From: Alphaproteobacteria bacterium LSUCC0719
GTDB lineage: Bacteria; Pseudomonadota; Alphaproteobacteria; Puniceispirillales; Puniceispirillaceae
Length of the DNA stretch: 64,000 nucleotides
Assembly: GCA_040839025.1 (NCBI GenBank)
Contig: JBFPJN010000005.1
Location: 1-64,000, forward strand
Direction: 5' to 3'
The notes beneath the pieces were generated by a model. It saw only the letters and a program-made list of their open reading frames with translations, did no database searches and was not told the origin of the DNA. This document shows, one piece after another, positions 15,903-24,735 of this stretch. The position numbers were made by a program, and so were the translations under genes. How positions within the stretch are numbered: the stretch's first letter is position 1; each line of letters opens with the position of its first letter.

Positions 15903-17804
15903 TCAGGCCTCGCGCACATGCTTGTAGACAGTGTTGCGGGACACGCCCAGTCGTCGGGCGACAAGGCTGACATTCCCCCCTGTCTCTTTCCAGCTCCGCT
16001 TGATCATCACACAGGTTTCCTCGCGGACTGGCGAGCCGTTGCATTGCGGGCAGGGTGCCATGCCATCACGGGCAAAGGACTGCAGAACGTTCTGGATGTC
16101 CTGCCTGATCACCTTGCCGGTTGCCTGGGCGACGGCATGTTGAATGGTCTTGCGAAGCTGCTTCAGATTTCCTGGCCAGCTTTCCGCCTGAAGAATGCTG
16201 AGCGCGACAGGCGACAGGGAATGTTCCTGTGAGATGTCAGCGATCATGGCCGCGGCGACTTTCTGGAAATCGGATCGTTGTGACAGTGGTGGCGCTGTCA
16301 CCGTCTTTCCATCGATGGCGTTCGAGAATGCCGGCGCGACATCAAATTCTGGGTCTCTCATCCATGAGGACGGTCCGACAAAAAGCCAGCCCTTGATGGC
16401 GGAAATATTGCCATCATGCCGACGTTCATCTTCGAATGCCATCACATCGGCGATGCGGGACTGGATCCTTGTGTCGAGAGTTTGAGGATTTCTGAACAAT
16501 ACCGATCCGCCACGGGCGAGAGACAGTTTTCCTTTTGAATTGGGGCCCGCCTCCGGATCGAAGAAGTCGATCATGCCAGCGTCGCCAAATAAATAGGTTT
16601 CGAAATTGTCCCCTGTCAGCAGACGGCAATCGATAACAGTCAGCGCGGCGTCCCCAAAGGCGTCTGCATGTATCTTGCGCGCCAGTTCCAGCTTGCCAGT
16701 TCCCGCTTCGCCCTCGATGATAATTGGAAGCCCGATGGTCAGTGCACGGGTCGCTGATTCGATCTCCTTTTTCAGCACCTCGTCGTCAAAGGCGCGTGTC
16801 GGTCGTTGTGGATTTTCCGGCTTGCTAGCAGTCGAGATCACCCCGTTGCCAATCATGTGATGCTGGTCGTTCTGGGTAATGAAGTCGCCCTCGACCTTTA
16901 CAAAGCGGCGGGTGACAGGTGGCTGTGCCTTCATAAAGACAACCGAGCCCATCCGGTCACGGATTCGAACAATTTCGTGGGAGCGAAGCTGGTCGATGAT
17001 GTCGGAAAACTTGACCTGAAATACCTCGCCAAAATGCTGCTTGCTGCTGAGGTTCAATCCGCTCAGCATCGATTTGGCGTTAACGTTCGCGCCCTCGATG
17101 AAGCCGTAATCATCTACTGCGATCATCGCCACGCTCGTCGTTGGCAGATACTCATGGCGCGCGTGGAACATCAGGATCAGCGAATCGCAAAATTGTTCGC
17201 TGAACAACCGGTTTTCAATGTTTCGTGAGGCCAGCTTGACCAATGCCAGCGTATGGTCGTTGCGGGCCTTTGCATTGGATGTCGCATCGATAACGCCGAC
17301 AATATTGCTTTCATGATCGAAAATTGGCGCCGCAAAGCAGGACAGGTCGCCAAGCTTGTGAAAGAAATGGTCACGGCCGGTGACAATGGCCGGCCGACGG
17401 CTATGAATGGCAAGACCCAGCGCATTTGTCCCGCGGTGGCTTTCCATCCATACCGATCCTGGAATGACGGCTTTGCCACCTTCGCCAGCCTGAAAATCGT
17501 CATCCTGAATGGAATCAAGGACCACGCCGCAGCCGTCGGCATAGGCCACCATGAAATTGGTGCCGGCAATCTGATTATAAAGAAGTTCCAGTTCGGGCAG
17601 AACTAGATGCCTGACACTCTCGTTTTGTTCCATAACGATGCGGAACTTTTCCGAGCTGAGAACAGCCTCCACAGGTTTGCCGGAGGCGCGCAGTCCGAAT
17701 TCCCGACACCGGGACCAACTGTCAGAGATCGCGGATAACACGCCGCCTCTTTGAAGGGCATCCCGTGCTTCGGGAAATTCGTATCCGTATTCGTCGCTCG
17801 CCAT
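15903..17804 (-). CDS. AcoR-like transcriptional activator with GAF, AAA+ and Fis domains
   Basis: A 633-residue regulator. A GAF-type sensor occupies about residues 80-195, a PAS-like segment follows near 210-260, the AAA+ domain begins at a Walker A GEAGTGK around residue 365, and a Fis-type helix-turn-helix ends the protein (VARRLGVSRNTVYKHV). The layout is that of AcoR, the activator of acetoin and alcohol catabolism. However, no GAFTGA sigma-54 contact loop is present in the AAA+ domain, where LFGDAGMIDFFDPEAG stands instead, so ordinary sigma-54 activation is doubtful. Start ATG 17804 follows GAGG; it is divergent from the alcohol dehydrogenase gene and likely controls it and the ABC importer. 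Confidence 0.88.
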   Translation of the reverse strand: MASDEYGYEFPEARDALQRGGVLSAISDSWSRCREFGLRASGKPVEAVLSSEKFRIVMEQNESVRHLVLPELELLYNQIAGTNFMVAYADGCGVVLDSIQDDDFQAGEGGKAVIPGSVWMESHRGTNALGLAIHSRRPAIVTGRDHFFHKLGDLSCFAAPIFDHESNIVGVIDATSNAKARNDHTLALVKLASRNIENRLFSEQFCDSLILMFHARHEYLPTTSVAMIAVDDYGFIEGANVNAKSMLSGLNLSSKQHFGEVFQVKFSDIIDQLRSHEIVRIRDRMGSVVFMKAQPPVTRRFVKVEGDFITQNDQHHMIGNGVISTASKPENPQRPTRAFDDEVLKKEIESATRALTIGLPIIIEGEAGTGKLELARKIHADAFGDAALTVIDCRLLTGDNFETYLFGDAGMIDFFDPEAGPNSKGKLSLARGGSVLFRNPQTLDTRIQSRIADVMAFEDERRHDGNISAIKGWLFVGPSSWMRDPEFDVAPAFSNAIDGKTVTAPPLSQRSDFQKVAAAMIADISQEHSLSPVALSILQAESWPGNLKQLRKTIQHAVAQATGKVIRQDIQNVLQSFARDGMAPCPQCNGSPVREETCVMIKRSWKETGGNVSLVARRLGVSRNTVYKHVREA

Positions 17805-17893
17805 GTCCAATCCTCGCATCGACACATGTAGGCGGCACCGGTGTCGTATCCATGACGCTAGTAGCGTTGGGGACAGAGGCCAATATAGCAGAC

Positions 17894-17910
17894 TGTTCAA
17901 AAACTGAACA
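17894..17910. promoter_or_regulatory. Palindrome TGTTCA-N5-TGAACA, candidate AcoR-like operator
   Basis: Perfect 6-bp arms with a 5-base spacer lie between the divergent regulator and dehydrogenase. A second partial copy (TGTTTT to TTGAACA, about 17921-17942) and a degraded third (TTGTTCC to TTTTGAAG, about 17952-17970) follow at roughly one-helical-turn multiples, as expected for an enhancer-type activator site. Confidence 0.6.
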
Positions 17911-18012
17911 CAGGGTTGGCTGTTTTGCTCGGTTTTGAACACAAACCGTCATTGTTCCTTTGTTTTGAAGACGCCACCCTTGCGACTGACAAAGTCTCAA
18001 GAGGTGAGGAAC

Positions 18013-19074
18013 ATGAAAGCTCAAGTACTTTATGAGTACGATCCGGAGATGAAAAGCGATGTCTGGGTGAAAGGCGCCGAAATGCCTGACCCGGAGATCG
18101 AGAAATCATCCGATGTGATCGTCAAGATTGGTGCGGCGGGGGTGTGCCGGACGGACCTTCATATCATTGAAGGTGTCTGGCGCCATATCCAGGATCCTGA
18201 CAACAAGCTTCTGCCCTGTGTCATGGGGCATGAAAATGCCGGCTGGATCGAAGAGGTCGGCAAGGACGTTACCGGATTCAAGAAAGGCGATGCTGTTATC
18301 CTGCACCCGCTGATTTCGGGGACTGACGGGACATGCCTGTCCTGTCGGCGTGGTCATGACATGCATGCCGAGGATGGCGCCTTTCCGGGTCTGAACATCA
18401 AGGAAGGTGGTTATGCCGAGTTGCTGAAGACAAGTGTCCGCAACCTTATCAAGCTGCCATCTATTCTGACCCCAAAGGACGTTGCTCCTTTCTCGGATGC
18501 CGGTCTGACTGCTTACCGGGTGGTGAAGAAGGCTACCCGCCATCTGCTGCCGGGCCAGTCCTGCGTCATCATCGGCGCTGGCGGCCTTGGTCACATTGCA
18601 ATCCAGTGTCTGAAGGCGATGTGCGCCGCTGACATCATTGTTGTCGAGAAATCTGCCAACGCGCTGAAACACGCCATCGAACTTGGTGCTGACAAAGGCG
18701 TGCTGATCGACGGCAATGAGCATGAGTCGATCATGGAACTGACACATGGCAAAGGTGCTGAAGCTGTCATCGATTTCGTCGGTGAGCACGGTTCGACCAC
18801 CATGGGTCTGAACATGACCGCCAACAGTGGCTTCTACTACATCGTTGGTTACGGCGAAGAAATTCAGGTGCTCGCTGTGGACATGATCATTTCCGAAAAG
18901 ACCATTGTTGGCAATCTGGTCGGCACCTGGGCTGAGCTCTATGAGCTTATGGAGCTTGCCAATAAAGGCCTCGTGAAACTGTCGATGCAGGAATATCGGC
19001 TCGATGAGGCCAACAAGGCCCTGCATGACCTGAATAGCGGCGACGTCAAGGGTCGTGCCGTTCTCGTACCTTAA
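18013..19074 (+). CDS. Zinc-dependent alcohol dehydrogenase (MDR family)
   Basis: A 353-residue medium-chain dehydrogenase oxidising an alcohol with NAD(P). Catalytic zinc ligands are visible as Cys45 (GVCRTDLH) and the GHE at residues 72-74. The cofactor fold begins VIIGAGGLGHIAIQCLK near residue 185. The structural-zinc lobe is atypical: only two cysteines (CLSC, near residue 104) stand where four are usual, followed by HDMHAED. Start is ATG 18013 after a strong GAGGTGAGG; the longer form from 17935 would run through the operator. It is the first gene of an operon with an ABC importer, suggesting oxidation of the imported alcohol or polyol. Confidence 0.92.
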   Translation: MKAQVLYEYDPEMKSDVWVKGAEMPDPEIEKSSDVIVKIGAAGVCRTDLHIIEGVWRHIQDPDNKLLPCVMGHENAGWIEEVGKDVTGFKKGDAVILHPLISGTDGTCLSCRRGHDMHAEDGAFPGLNIKEGGYAELLKTSVRNLIKLPSILTPKDVAPFSDAGLTAYRVVKKATRHLLPGQSCVIIGAGGLGHIAIQCLKAMCAADIIVVEKSANALKHAIELGADKGVLIDGNEHESIMELTHGKGAEAVIDFVGEHGSTTMGLNMTANSGFYYIVGYGEEIQVLAVDMIISEKTIVGNLVGTWAELYELMELANKGLVKLSMQEYRLDEANKALHDLNSGDVKGRAVLVP

Positions 19075-19116
19075 GCCAGAACCCTTTCAACCACATGAAA
19101 ATCTACGGAGGAACCT

Positions 19117-20655
19117 ATGAAATTCAGTGTGTTATCAACAAGCATTGTGGTCGGGGCATCAATGATTGCCACCGCTGCGCATGCCGACAAGTGGAGCGAC
19201 CAGTTCCCGCATATCAAGAACACCGGGGATATCCCTGGCGAGTGCTCCTATGAGTCCATGTCGAAGAAGGACTATAGCGGCCGCAAGCTGACTATCAACA
19301 CGCACGCCGTGCCTGTGATGGGTGAGCCGACCGCGCTTCATGCCGAGCAGTTTGCCAAGCTGACCGGTGCTGAAGTCGACGTGATCCACACGCCGGCGGG
19401 TGATCTCTACTCCAAAGCGATGATCCCGTTCCAGGCTGGCCAGGCGCCGTATGACATTGTCTTCGGCTTCTCGAACTTCATCCGTGACTGGATGATGTAT
19501 CTCGAGCCGGTGCCGGATTACTATGTCAACATGCGCCAGATGCAGGACGTCACCAAGTCGCATATCGACGTGGCGTCCTGGGATGGCCAGATGATCCAGT
19601 TCCCGATCGATGGCGACCGTCACTATCTGAAATATCGCAAGGACGTGATCGACAATCCCGAGTATCAGGCCAAGTACAAGGCCGAGACTGGCCGGGAGCT
19701 GCGGGTTCCGCGCACCTGGAAGGAGTATGGCGAGATCGCGGCTTTCTTCAATGGCTGGGACTGGGACGGTGACGGCGAGCTGGAATATGGCTCTGCCGAG
19801 GTGATGAAGAAGGACGACCTGATGTATGCAGCGTTCTTCAGCCGTTCGGTCGCCTATTCGAAGAACCCACGCACTCCAGGCGGTTTCTTCTTCGATCTCG
19901 AGACCATGACTCCGCTGATCAATGGTCCGGGGTTTGTCGAAGCACTGACCGACTGGGTCGAAGCCACGAAATATGTGCCGCCGGGCGGTATCAATTTCGG
20001 CCTTGGCGACGAGATCAACTCCTTTGGTGGTGGACAGACGCTGTTCAGCTTCTCCTGGGATGATGCATTCGTTGCTGCGATGGAAGATGACAGTCCGATC
20101 AAGAACAAGGTTGGTGTCGCACCGCTTCCCGGTTCGGACCGTGTTTGGAACCGTACCAAGGGTGACTGGGACAACCAGTTCAACCAGGCGCCTTACATCG
20201 TCTGGGGCTGGGCCGCGGCTGTCGCCAAGAAGTCGAAGAACCACGACATGGCGTTCGACTATCTCTGTTTCTTCTCGAACGACGCCAACCATCAGGCTGA
20301 CATCGCCATCGGACGCTTTGGGGTGAACCCGTTCAAGAAATCCGACTTTGTGCCGGATATCTATGTTGAGCGTCAGGGTTGGGATGAAGAGATCGCCAAG
20401 GAATACACCCAGACCCTTCTGGATATGGAAGAGAAGAGCACCAACCGCGTCTTCCCACTTCGTGTCCCGGGTGTCTTCCAGTTCACCAGCGCGGTGGCTA
20501 CCGGCACATCCAAGGCGCTTGCCGGTCAGCTGAGCCCGCAAGAGGCTCTCGATGAGGTCGCTGCCGATTGGGAGAAGATCCTGAAGCGTGTTGGCAAGGA
20601 TAATGTCCGTGAGGCCTACGCTGTTGGCGTTGCCCTCGAAGACAATCTCAACTAA
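19117..20655 (+). CDS. ABC transporter substrate-binding protein, family 1
   Basis: A 512-residue periplasmic receptor with a signal peptide ending near residue 23 (MIATAAHA). Its length and composition are those of large sugar/polyol receptors such as the glycerol receptor GlpV. Aromatic residues are abundant through the ligand cleft region (YYVNMRQ, WDWDGDG, WGWAAAVAKK). Together with the two permeases and two ATPases downstream it forms a complete importer. The linked alcohol dehydrogenase and AcoR-type regulator point to an alcohol or polyol ligand, but that is inference. Start follows GGAGG. A strong hairpin follows the stop. Confidence 0.9.
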   Translation: MKFSVLSTSIVVGASMIATAAHADKWSDQFPHIKNTGDIPGECSYESMSKKDYSGRKLTINTHAVPVMGEPTALHAEQFAKLTGAEVDVIHTPAGDLYSKAMIPFQAGQAPYDIVFGFSNFIRDWMMYLEPVPDYYVNMRQMQDVTKSHIDVASWDGQMIQFPIDGDRHYLKYRKDVIDNPEYQAKYKAETGRELRVPRTWKEYGEIAAFFNGWDWDGDGELEYGSAEVMKKDDLMYAAFFSRSVAYSKNPRTPGGFFFDLETMTPLINGPGFVEALTDWVEATKYVPPGGINFGLGDEINSFGGGQTLFSFSWDDAFVAAMEDDSPIKNKVGVAPLPGSDRVWNRTKGDWDNQFNQAPYIVWGWAAAVAKKSKNHDMAFDYLCFFSNDANHQADIAIGRFGVNPFKKSDFVPDIYVERQGWDEEIAKEYTQTLLDMEEKSTNRVFPLRVPGVFQFTSAVATGTSKALAGQLSPQEALDEVAADWEKILKRVGKDNVREAYAVGVALEDNLN

Positions 20656-20666
20656 CCGCCAAATCA

Positions 20667-20697
20667 CGGGTGACCGGACCCTCCTGCCGGTCACCCG
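20667..20697 (+). terminator. Hairpin after receptor gene, attenuator or terminator
   Basis: CGGGTGACCGG and CCGGTCACCCG form a perfect 11-bp stem with a 9-base loop, followed by CATTCATTTTT. It separates the receptor from the permease genes of the same operon, so partial termination giving excess receptor mRNA is likely. Confidence 0.75.
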
Positions 20698-20739
20698 CAT
20701 TCATTTTTCGAATTGAACAGCCTTAATCGAGGGTTCGTC

Positions 20740-21606
20740 ATGAACTTCAGGCATAAACATATTTTCCTGCTTCCGGGCCTTCTGGTGCTGATTGGGATTT
20801 TGATCTTTCCGATTCTGTTCACCATCAGGCTCAGCCTGTCGAGCTGGGATAGTTTTTACCCTGGCCTGGATTTCATCGGCCTTGAAAACTATGTCCGGTT
20901 GTTCACCGAGGATCAGCGTTTCTGGGAATCGTTTTTCCGGCTGAGCTTCCTGTCGCTGACCACCGTGTTTCTGCAGTATGTGCTCGGTTTCTCTCTGGCA
21001 TTGATGGTGTGGCGCGATCTGGCCTTCAAGCGGTTTTTTCGGGTCCTGTTCCTGATCCCGATGATGACTACGCCCGTCATTATGACGGTGATCTGGAAGA
21101 CGGTATTTCATGAGTCGCTTGGCCCGGTGAATGACTTCCTCAGCCTGTTCGAGATCACCCCGCTGTGGCTGAGTGACGAGACACTGGCGAAAGTCACAGT
21201 GATCATTGTCGAGACCTGGCAGTGGACGCCCTTCATGTTCCTGCTGCTTCTGGCCGGCCTGCTGTCACTGCCCGAGGAAGCTTTTCTTGCCGCATCCATC
21301 GACGGCGCGGGTCCGTTGCGCAAGTTTATCTATGTGACCTTCCCGCTAATGGCGCCCATATCGATCGGAGCGATCATCATAAGATTAATCGAGGCCTCGA
21401 AGATCATGGACACGATTTACGTCCTGACATCAGGTGGGCCGGGAACGGCAACGGAAACATCAAGTTTCTATATTTTCATCAAGGGGCTTCGCGAATTTCA
21501 AATGGGCTATTCGGCGGCGCTGTCCTTCACCTATCTCGTCATCATGATCGTCAGCCTGACCATTATCGCCAAGGTGCTGGTGCGGGTCATGATCAAACAG
21601 GATTGA
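20740..21606 (+). CDS. ABC transporter permease, MalF-like
   Basis: A 288-residue inner-membrane permease with six predicted spans, the first at about residues 8-30. The cytoplasmic EAA loop that contacts the ATPase reads EEAFLAASIDGAGPLRKF near residue 185. It pairs with the next gene product to form the channel. Start is ATG 20740 with GAGGG seven bases upstream; the in-frame TTG at 20713 lies in the terminator shoulder. The next gene begins 2 bp after the stop. Confidence 0.92.
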   Translation: MNFRHKHIFLLPGLLVLIGILIFPILFTIRLSLSSWDSFYPGLDFIGLENYVRLFTEDQRFWESFFRLSFLSLTTVFLQYVLGFSLALMVWRDLAFKRFFRVLFLIPMMTTPVIMTVIWKTVFHESLGPVNDFLSLFEITPLWLSDETLAKVTVIIVETWQWTPFMFLLLLAGLLSLPEEAFLAASIDGAGPLRKFIYVTFPLMAPISIGAIIIRLIEASKIMDTIYVLTSGGPGTATETSSFYIFIKGLREFQMGYSAALSFTYLVIMIVSLTIIAKVLVRVMIKQD

Positions 21607-21608
21607 CC

Positions 21609-22457
21609 ATGCGTAATCTCTACACATTCCTGAAATATGGCTTCATCTGCATCTGGTCGATGTTTGTCGTCGCCCCGTTCCTGTGGGCGCTGTCGACGTC
21701 CTTCAAGGATTTTCAGTCGGTGACCAGCGGGGCCACTTACATCCCGTGGTTGCAGTTCGAGCCGACGCTGGAAGGCTGGCGCGTGCTGTGGCGGACACCG
21801 GCGAGTGGTGGTGTCGATATCGTCGAGCCTTATTTCAACAGCATCATTGTGACCTGCTCGGCCAGCCTGATCAGCATCATGCTCGGCACGCTGTCGGCCT
21901 ATGCGCTGTCACGCTTCACCTTCAAGGCTGGCTTCATCAAGAACAACGACATCACCTTCTTCTTCATCTCGCAGCGCATCATGCCGCCGGTGGTGCTGTC
22001 GATCCCGTTCTTTATCATGCTTGGCTATCTCGGGCTGCTGGATTCCCTTGTCGGCCTGATCATGGTCTATATCGTCCTGCTGATGCCGATCGCTGTCTGG
22101 ATCATGGTGGATTTCTTTAACAAGGTGCCACGTGAAATCGACGAGACGGCGCTGATCGACGGGTGCAATCCCTATCAGGCATTCTTCAAGGTGGTGCTGC
22201 CGAACTCCATCCCGGGCATGATCGTTGCCGGCATGTTCTGCCTGATCTTTGGATGGACCGACTTCTTCTTTGCTTTCATCCTCACCTTCACCGAGGTGCA
22301 GCTGTTGCCGGTGCGCATTGTCGCCCTGAATTCCTCGATCACCCCATGGTGGAGCCTTTCAGCCTCGGCGCTGATCTCTGTCGCGCCACTGGTCGTGGTG
22401 GCCTTCATCGTCGAACGTTTCCTGTCGAAAGGGAACCTGTCCGGAGCCTTGAAATAA
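21609..22457 (+). CDS. ABC transporter permease, MalG-like
   Basis: A 282-residue permease, the second channel subunit. Six membrane spans are predicted, beginning at about residues 10-30, and the EAA loop reads EIDETALIDGCNPYQAFFKV near residue 177. The reading frame stays open upstream to 21222, but that part overlaps the first permease and lacks membrane-protein character, so the ATG at 21609 is used. The following ATPase gene starts one base after the stop. Confidence 0.92.
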   Translation: MRNLYTFLKYGFICIWSMFVVAPFLWALSTSFKDFQSVTSGATYIPWLQFEPTLEGWRVLWRTPASGGVDIVEPYFNSIIVTCSASLISIMLGTLSAYALSRFTFKAGFIKNNDITFFFISQRIMPPVVLSIPFFIMLGYLGLLDSLVGLIMVYIVLLMPIAVWIMVDFFNKVPREIDETALIDGCNPYQAFFKVVLPNSIPGMIVAGMFCLIFGWTDFFFAFILTFTEVQLLPVRIVALNSSITPWWSLSASALISVAPLVVVAFIVERFLSKGNLSGALK

Positions 22458-22458
22458 A

Positions 22459-23538
22459 ATGGATCTGATCGCGAAAGGTCTGACCTACAGGCCAGATGAC
22501 GAGTTTCACCTGAATGATGTGTCATTCGGCATGCAAAAGGGTGAACTCTACACCATTCTTGGCAGGACCCTGTCCGGCAAGACGACTCTCCTGAAAACGA
22601 TCGCCGGGCTGGTCACGCCGGAAGGCGGCCGCATGATGTTCGATGACAAGGATCTCGGCAAGGTGCCGGTTTGGGAACGCAACATTGCGATGGTCTACCA
22701 GCAGTTCATCAACTATCCGCATCTGACAGTCTTCGACAATGTCGCCTTTCCGCTGCGCCAGCGAAAGATGGATGAAGGTGTGATCAGGGGCCGGGTTATG
22801 GATTCCCTGGAAAGCGTTGGTCTCACCGGCTTCGAGGGACGGAAGATTCAGGCCTTGTCAGGTGGGCAGCAGCAACGTGTGGCGCTTGCCCGTTCGTTGG
22901 CGAAACAGGCTGGAATCCTGTTGCTGGATGAACCGCTGGTCAATCTCGACTACAAGCTTCGTGAGCAGCTTCGTGAAGAATTCCGCAACATCTTTTCCGA
23001 CCAGGTATCCTCAAACTCGATTCTGATCTATTCCAGCACCGACCCTCTGGAAGCCATGCAACTTGGCGGTGATATCATCGTTCTGGATGAGGGCAGGGTC
23101 TTGCAACAGGGGCCGGCGCACGAGATTTTTGAGAACCCGGCAACCACCCGTGTGGCCGAGATTTCGAATGATCCGGCGATGAATCTTCTCCCCGGTGCCA
23201 TCGATGACGGCAAGATTGCCATCAGTGGTGACATCAAGCTGCCCATCCCGGCGCATTTCAAATCCCTGCCCCCTGGCACCTATATCTTCGGCATTCGGGC
23301 AAGTGACGTGTCGCTTGATGCAAAGGGTCTGCCCTTTACGGTTGAGCTTGCGGAGATCAGCGGCTCCGAGACATTCCTTCATGTGCAGAGCGGCGGGCAT
23401 ACCATCGTCGGTCTTCTGGACATGGTGCAGAATTTCGATGCAGGTGATTCCGTGAACCTGCAGCTGGATGGATCCCGGCTCTATGCCTTCGGCCAGGATG
23501 GTGCGTTGATTTCTTCACCTTTTCCAGGAGGCTTCTGA
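22459..23538 (+). CDS. ABC transporter ATP-binding protein 1 (lacks switch histidine)
   Basis: A 359-residue sugar-type importer ATPase with a C-terminal regulatory OB-like domain. Walker A is GRTLSGKT at residues 35-42, the signature LSGGQQQRVAL near residue 134 is canonical, and Walker B LLLDEP is intact. The switch (H-loop) histidine, normally in THDQ, is replaced by Ser-Thr-Asp near residue 193 (IYSSTDPLEAM). It should pair with the next gene product as a heterodimer in which one ATP site is degenerate. The gene arrangement resembles that of the glycerol importer GlpS/GlpT. Start ATG is one base after the permease stop; the end overlaps the next start. Confidence 0.9.
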   Translation: MDLIAKGLTYRPDDEFHLNDVSFGMQKGELYTILGRTLSGKTTLLKTIAGLVTPEGGRMMFDDKDLGKVPVWERNIAMVYQQFINYPHLTVFDNVAFPLRQRKMDEGVIRGRVMDSLESVGLTGFEGRKIQALSGGQQQRVALARSLAKQAGILLLDEPLVNLDYKLREQLREEFRNIFSDQVSSNSILIYSSTDPLEAMQLGGDIIVLDEGRVLQQGPAHEIFENPATTRVAEISNDPAMNLLPGAIDDGKIAISGDIKLPIPAHFKSLPPGTYIFGIRASDVSLDAKGLPFTVELAEISGSETFLHVQSGGHTIVGLLDMVQNFDAGDSVNLQLDGSRLYAFGQDGALISSPFPGGF

Positions 23539-24611
23539 TGGCACGTATCGACCTTCGCGGCATTGCCCACAGCTATGACCCGGATGCCGTTGACCCGATT
23601 TATGCGCTGGAAAAATGCAATCTGACCTGGCGCGATGGTGGGCGCTATGCGGTCCTCGGCCCGTCCGGTTGCGGCAAGACAACGATGCTCAATATCATGT
23701 CAGGGATCGTGACGCCTTCAGAAGGGCGCCTGACCTTCGACGACACCGATGTGACCGAAATAAAGACGGCGGAGCGCAACATCGCCCAGGTGTTTCAGTT
23801 CCCGGTGATCTACAACACCATGACAGTGGGACAGAATCTGGGCTTCCCACTGGTCTGTCGCGACGCGCCGAAGGAGGCAATTGCGAAGAAGGTGAAGGAG
23901 GTTGCCGAGATTCTTGGGCTGGAGGGACTTCTTGACCGCCGCGCGAAAAGCCTGACGGCCGACCAGAAACAGCTGATCTCGCTCGGGCGCGGCCTTGTCC
24001 GTGATGATGTCGCGGCCATCCTGATGGATGAGCCGCTGACCGTGATCGACCCTGACCTGAAATTCCGGCTACGTCGAAAGCTGAAGGAAATCAATGAATT
24101 CTATAAATCGACCCTGATCTATGTGACGCATGACCAGAATGAGGCAATGACCTTTGCCGAGGATATTGTGGTGATGGATCGCGGGCGTGTGGTGCAGATC
24201 GGCAAGCCAAAGGAGCTGTTTGAACGCCCAAGTACAACATTTGTCGGCTATTTCATCGGCGCGCCGGCGATGAACATGTTCGAAGCCCGGGTGACAGGGA
24301 AAAATATTGTGGCAGTCGGTGATGTGGAATTTGCCACCGAGACCGATCTCAGCAAGACTGGCACGGACAATATAAAGCTAGGGATACGCTCTGAATTTAT
24401 CGAGCTGGCAACCAAGAAGACAAAAAACGCTATTCAGGTTGATATCCAGCGCGTTGATGATTTCGGAAACTACCAGTTGGTATCGGCGCATGCTGGCCAG
24501 AACGCCATCAAGGTGAAGGTAAAGCGTGAGGTGGCGGTGCCGGGTGACAAGGCATGGCTGAAATTCCCTGAGAACCGTTGCTGCGTCTATGCTGACGAGG
24601 CGCTGGTCTGA
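23538..24611 (+). CDS. ABC transporter ATP-binding protein 2 (degenerate signature)
   Basis: A 357-residue importer ATPase. Walker A GPSGCGKT near residue 39, Walker B AILMDEP and the switch region YVTHDQNEAMT near residue 197 are intact, but the signature that should read LSGGQ is LTADQ near residue 140. With partner ATPase 1 it would build one canonical site (its own Walker A and His with the partner LSGGQ) and one degenerate site. The C-terminal 120 residues form a regulatory domain. Start overlaps the previous stop (TGATG), indicating coupled translation. It is the last gene of the operon; no clear terminator follows. Confidence 0.9.
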   Translation: MARIDLRGIAHSYDPDAVDPIYALEKCNLTWRDGGRYAVLGPSGCGKTTMLNIMSGIVTPSEGRLTFDDTDVTEIKTAERNIAQVFQFPVIYNTMTVGQNLGFPLVCRDAPKEAIAKKVKEVAEILGLEGLLDRRAKSLTADQKQLISLGRGLVRDDVAAILMDEPLTVIDPDLKFRLRRKLKEINEFYKSTLIYVTHDQNEAMTFAEDIVVMDRGRVVQIGKPKELFERPSTTFVGYFIGAPAMNMFEARVTGKNIVAVGDVEFATETDLSKTGTDNIKLGIRSEFIELATKKTKNAIQVDIQRVDDFGNYQLVSAHAGQNAIKVKVKREVAVPGDKAWLKFPENRCCVYADEALV

Positions 24612-24735
24612 TTGTGTTTCGCTGCCAAGTGCCGGGGATTGTCTGCGCTTTGCTCCAGAGCACTCGCTGACATGTGATTATGTAAGAGGACCAAACGCAT
24701 TGGCATCATCCGGCGCGACAGGCTAAACATACGCC

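Noticed and set aside
19159-20700. 513-codon open frame on the minus strand opposite the ABC receptor gene
   Set aside because: Antisense shadow of a clearly recognisable receptor gene; its translation has no domain and follows from GC-rich codon structure.
21222-21608. Longer N-terminus for the MalG-like permease
   Set aside because: The extra 129 residues overlap the first permease, read as non-membrane sequence and lack a start signal; ATG 21609 is standard.
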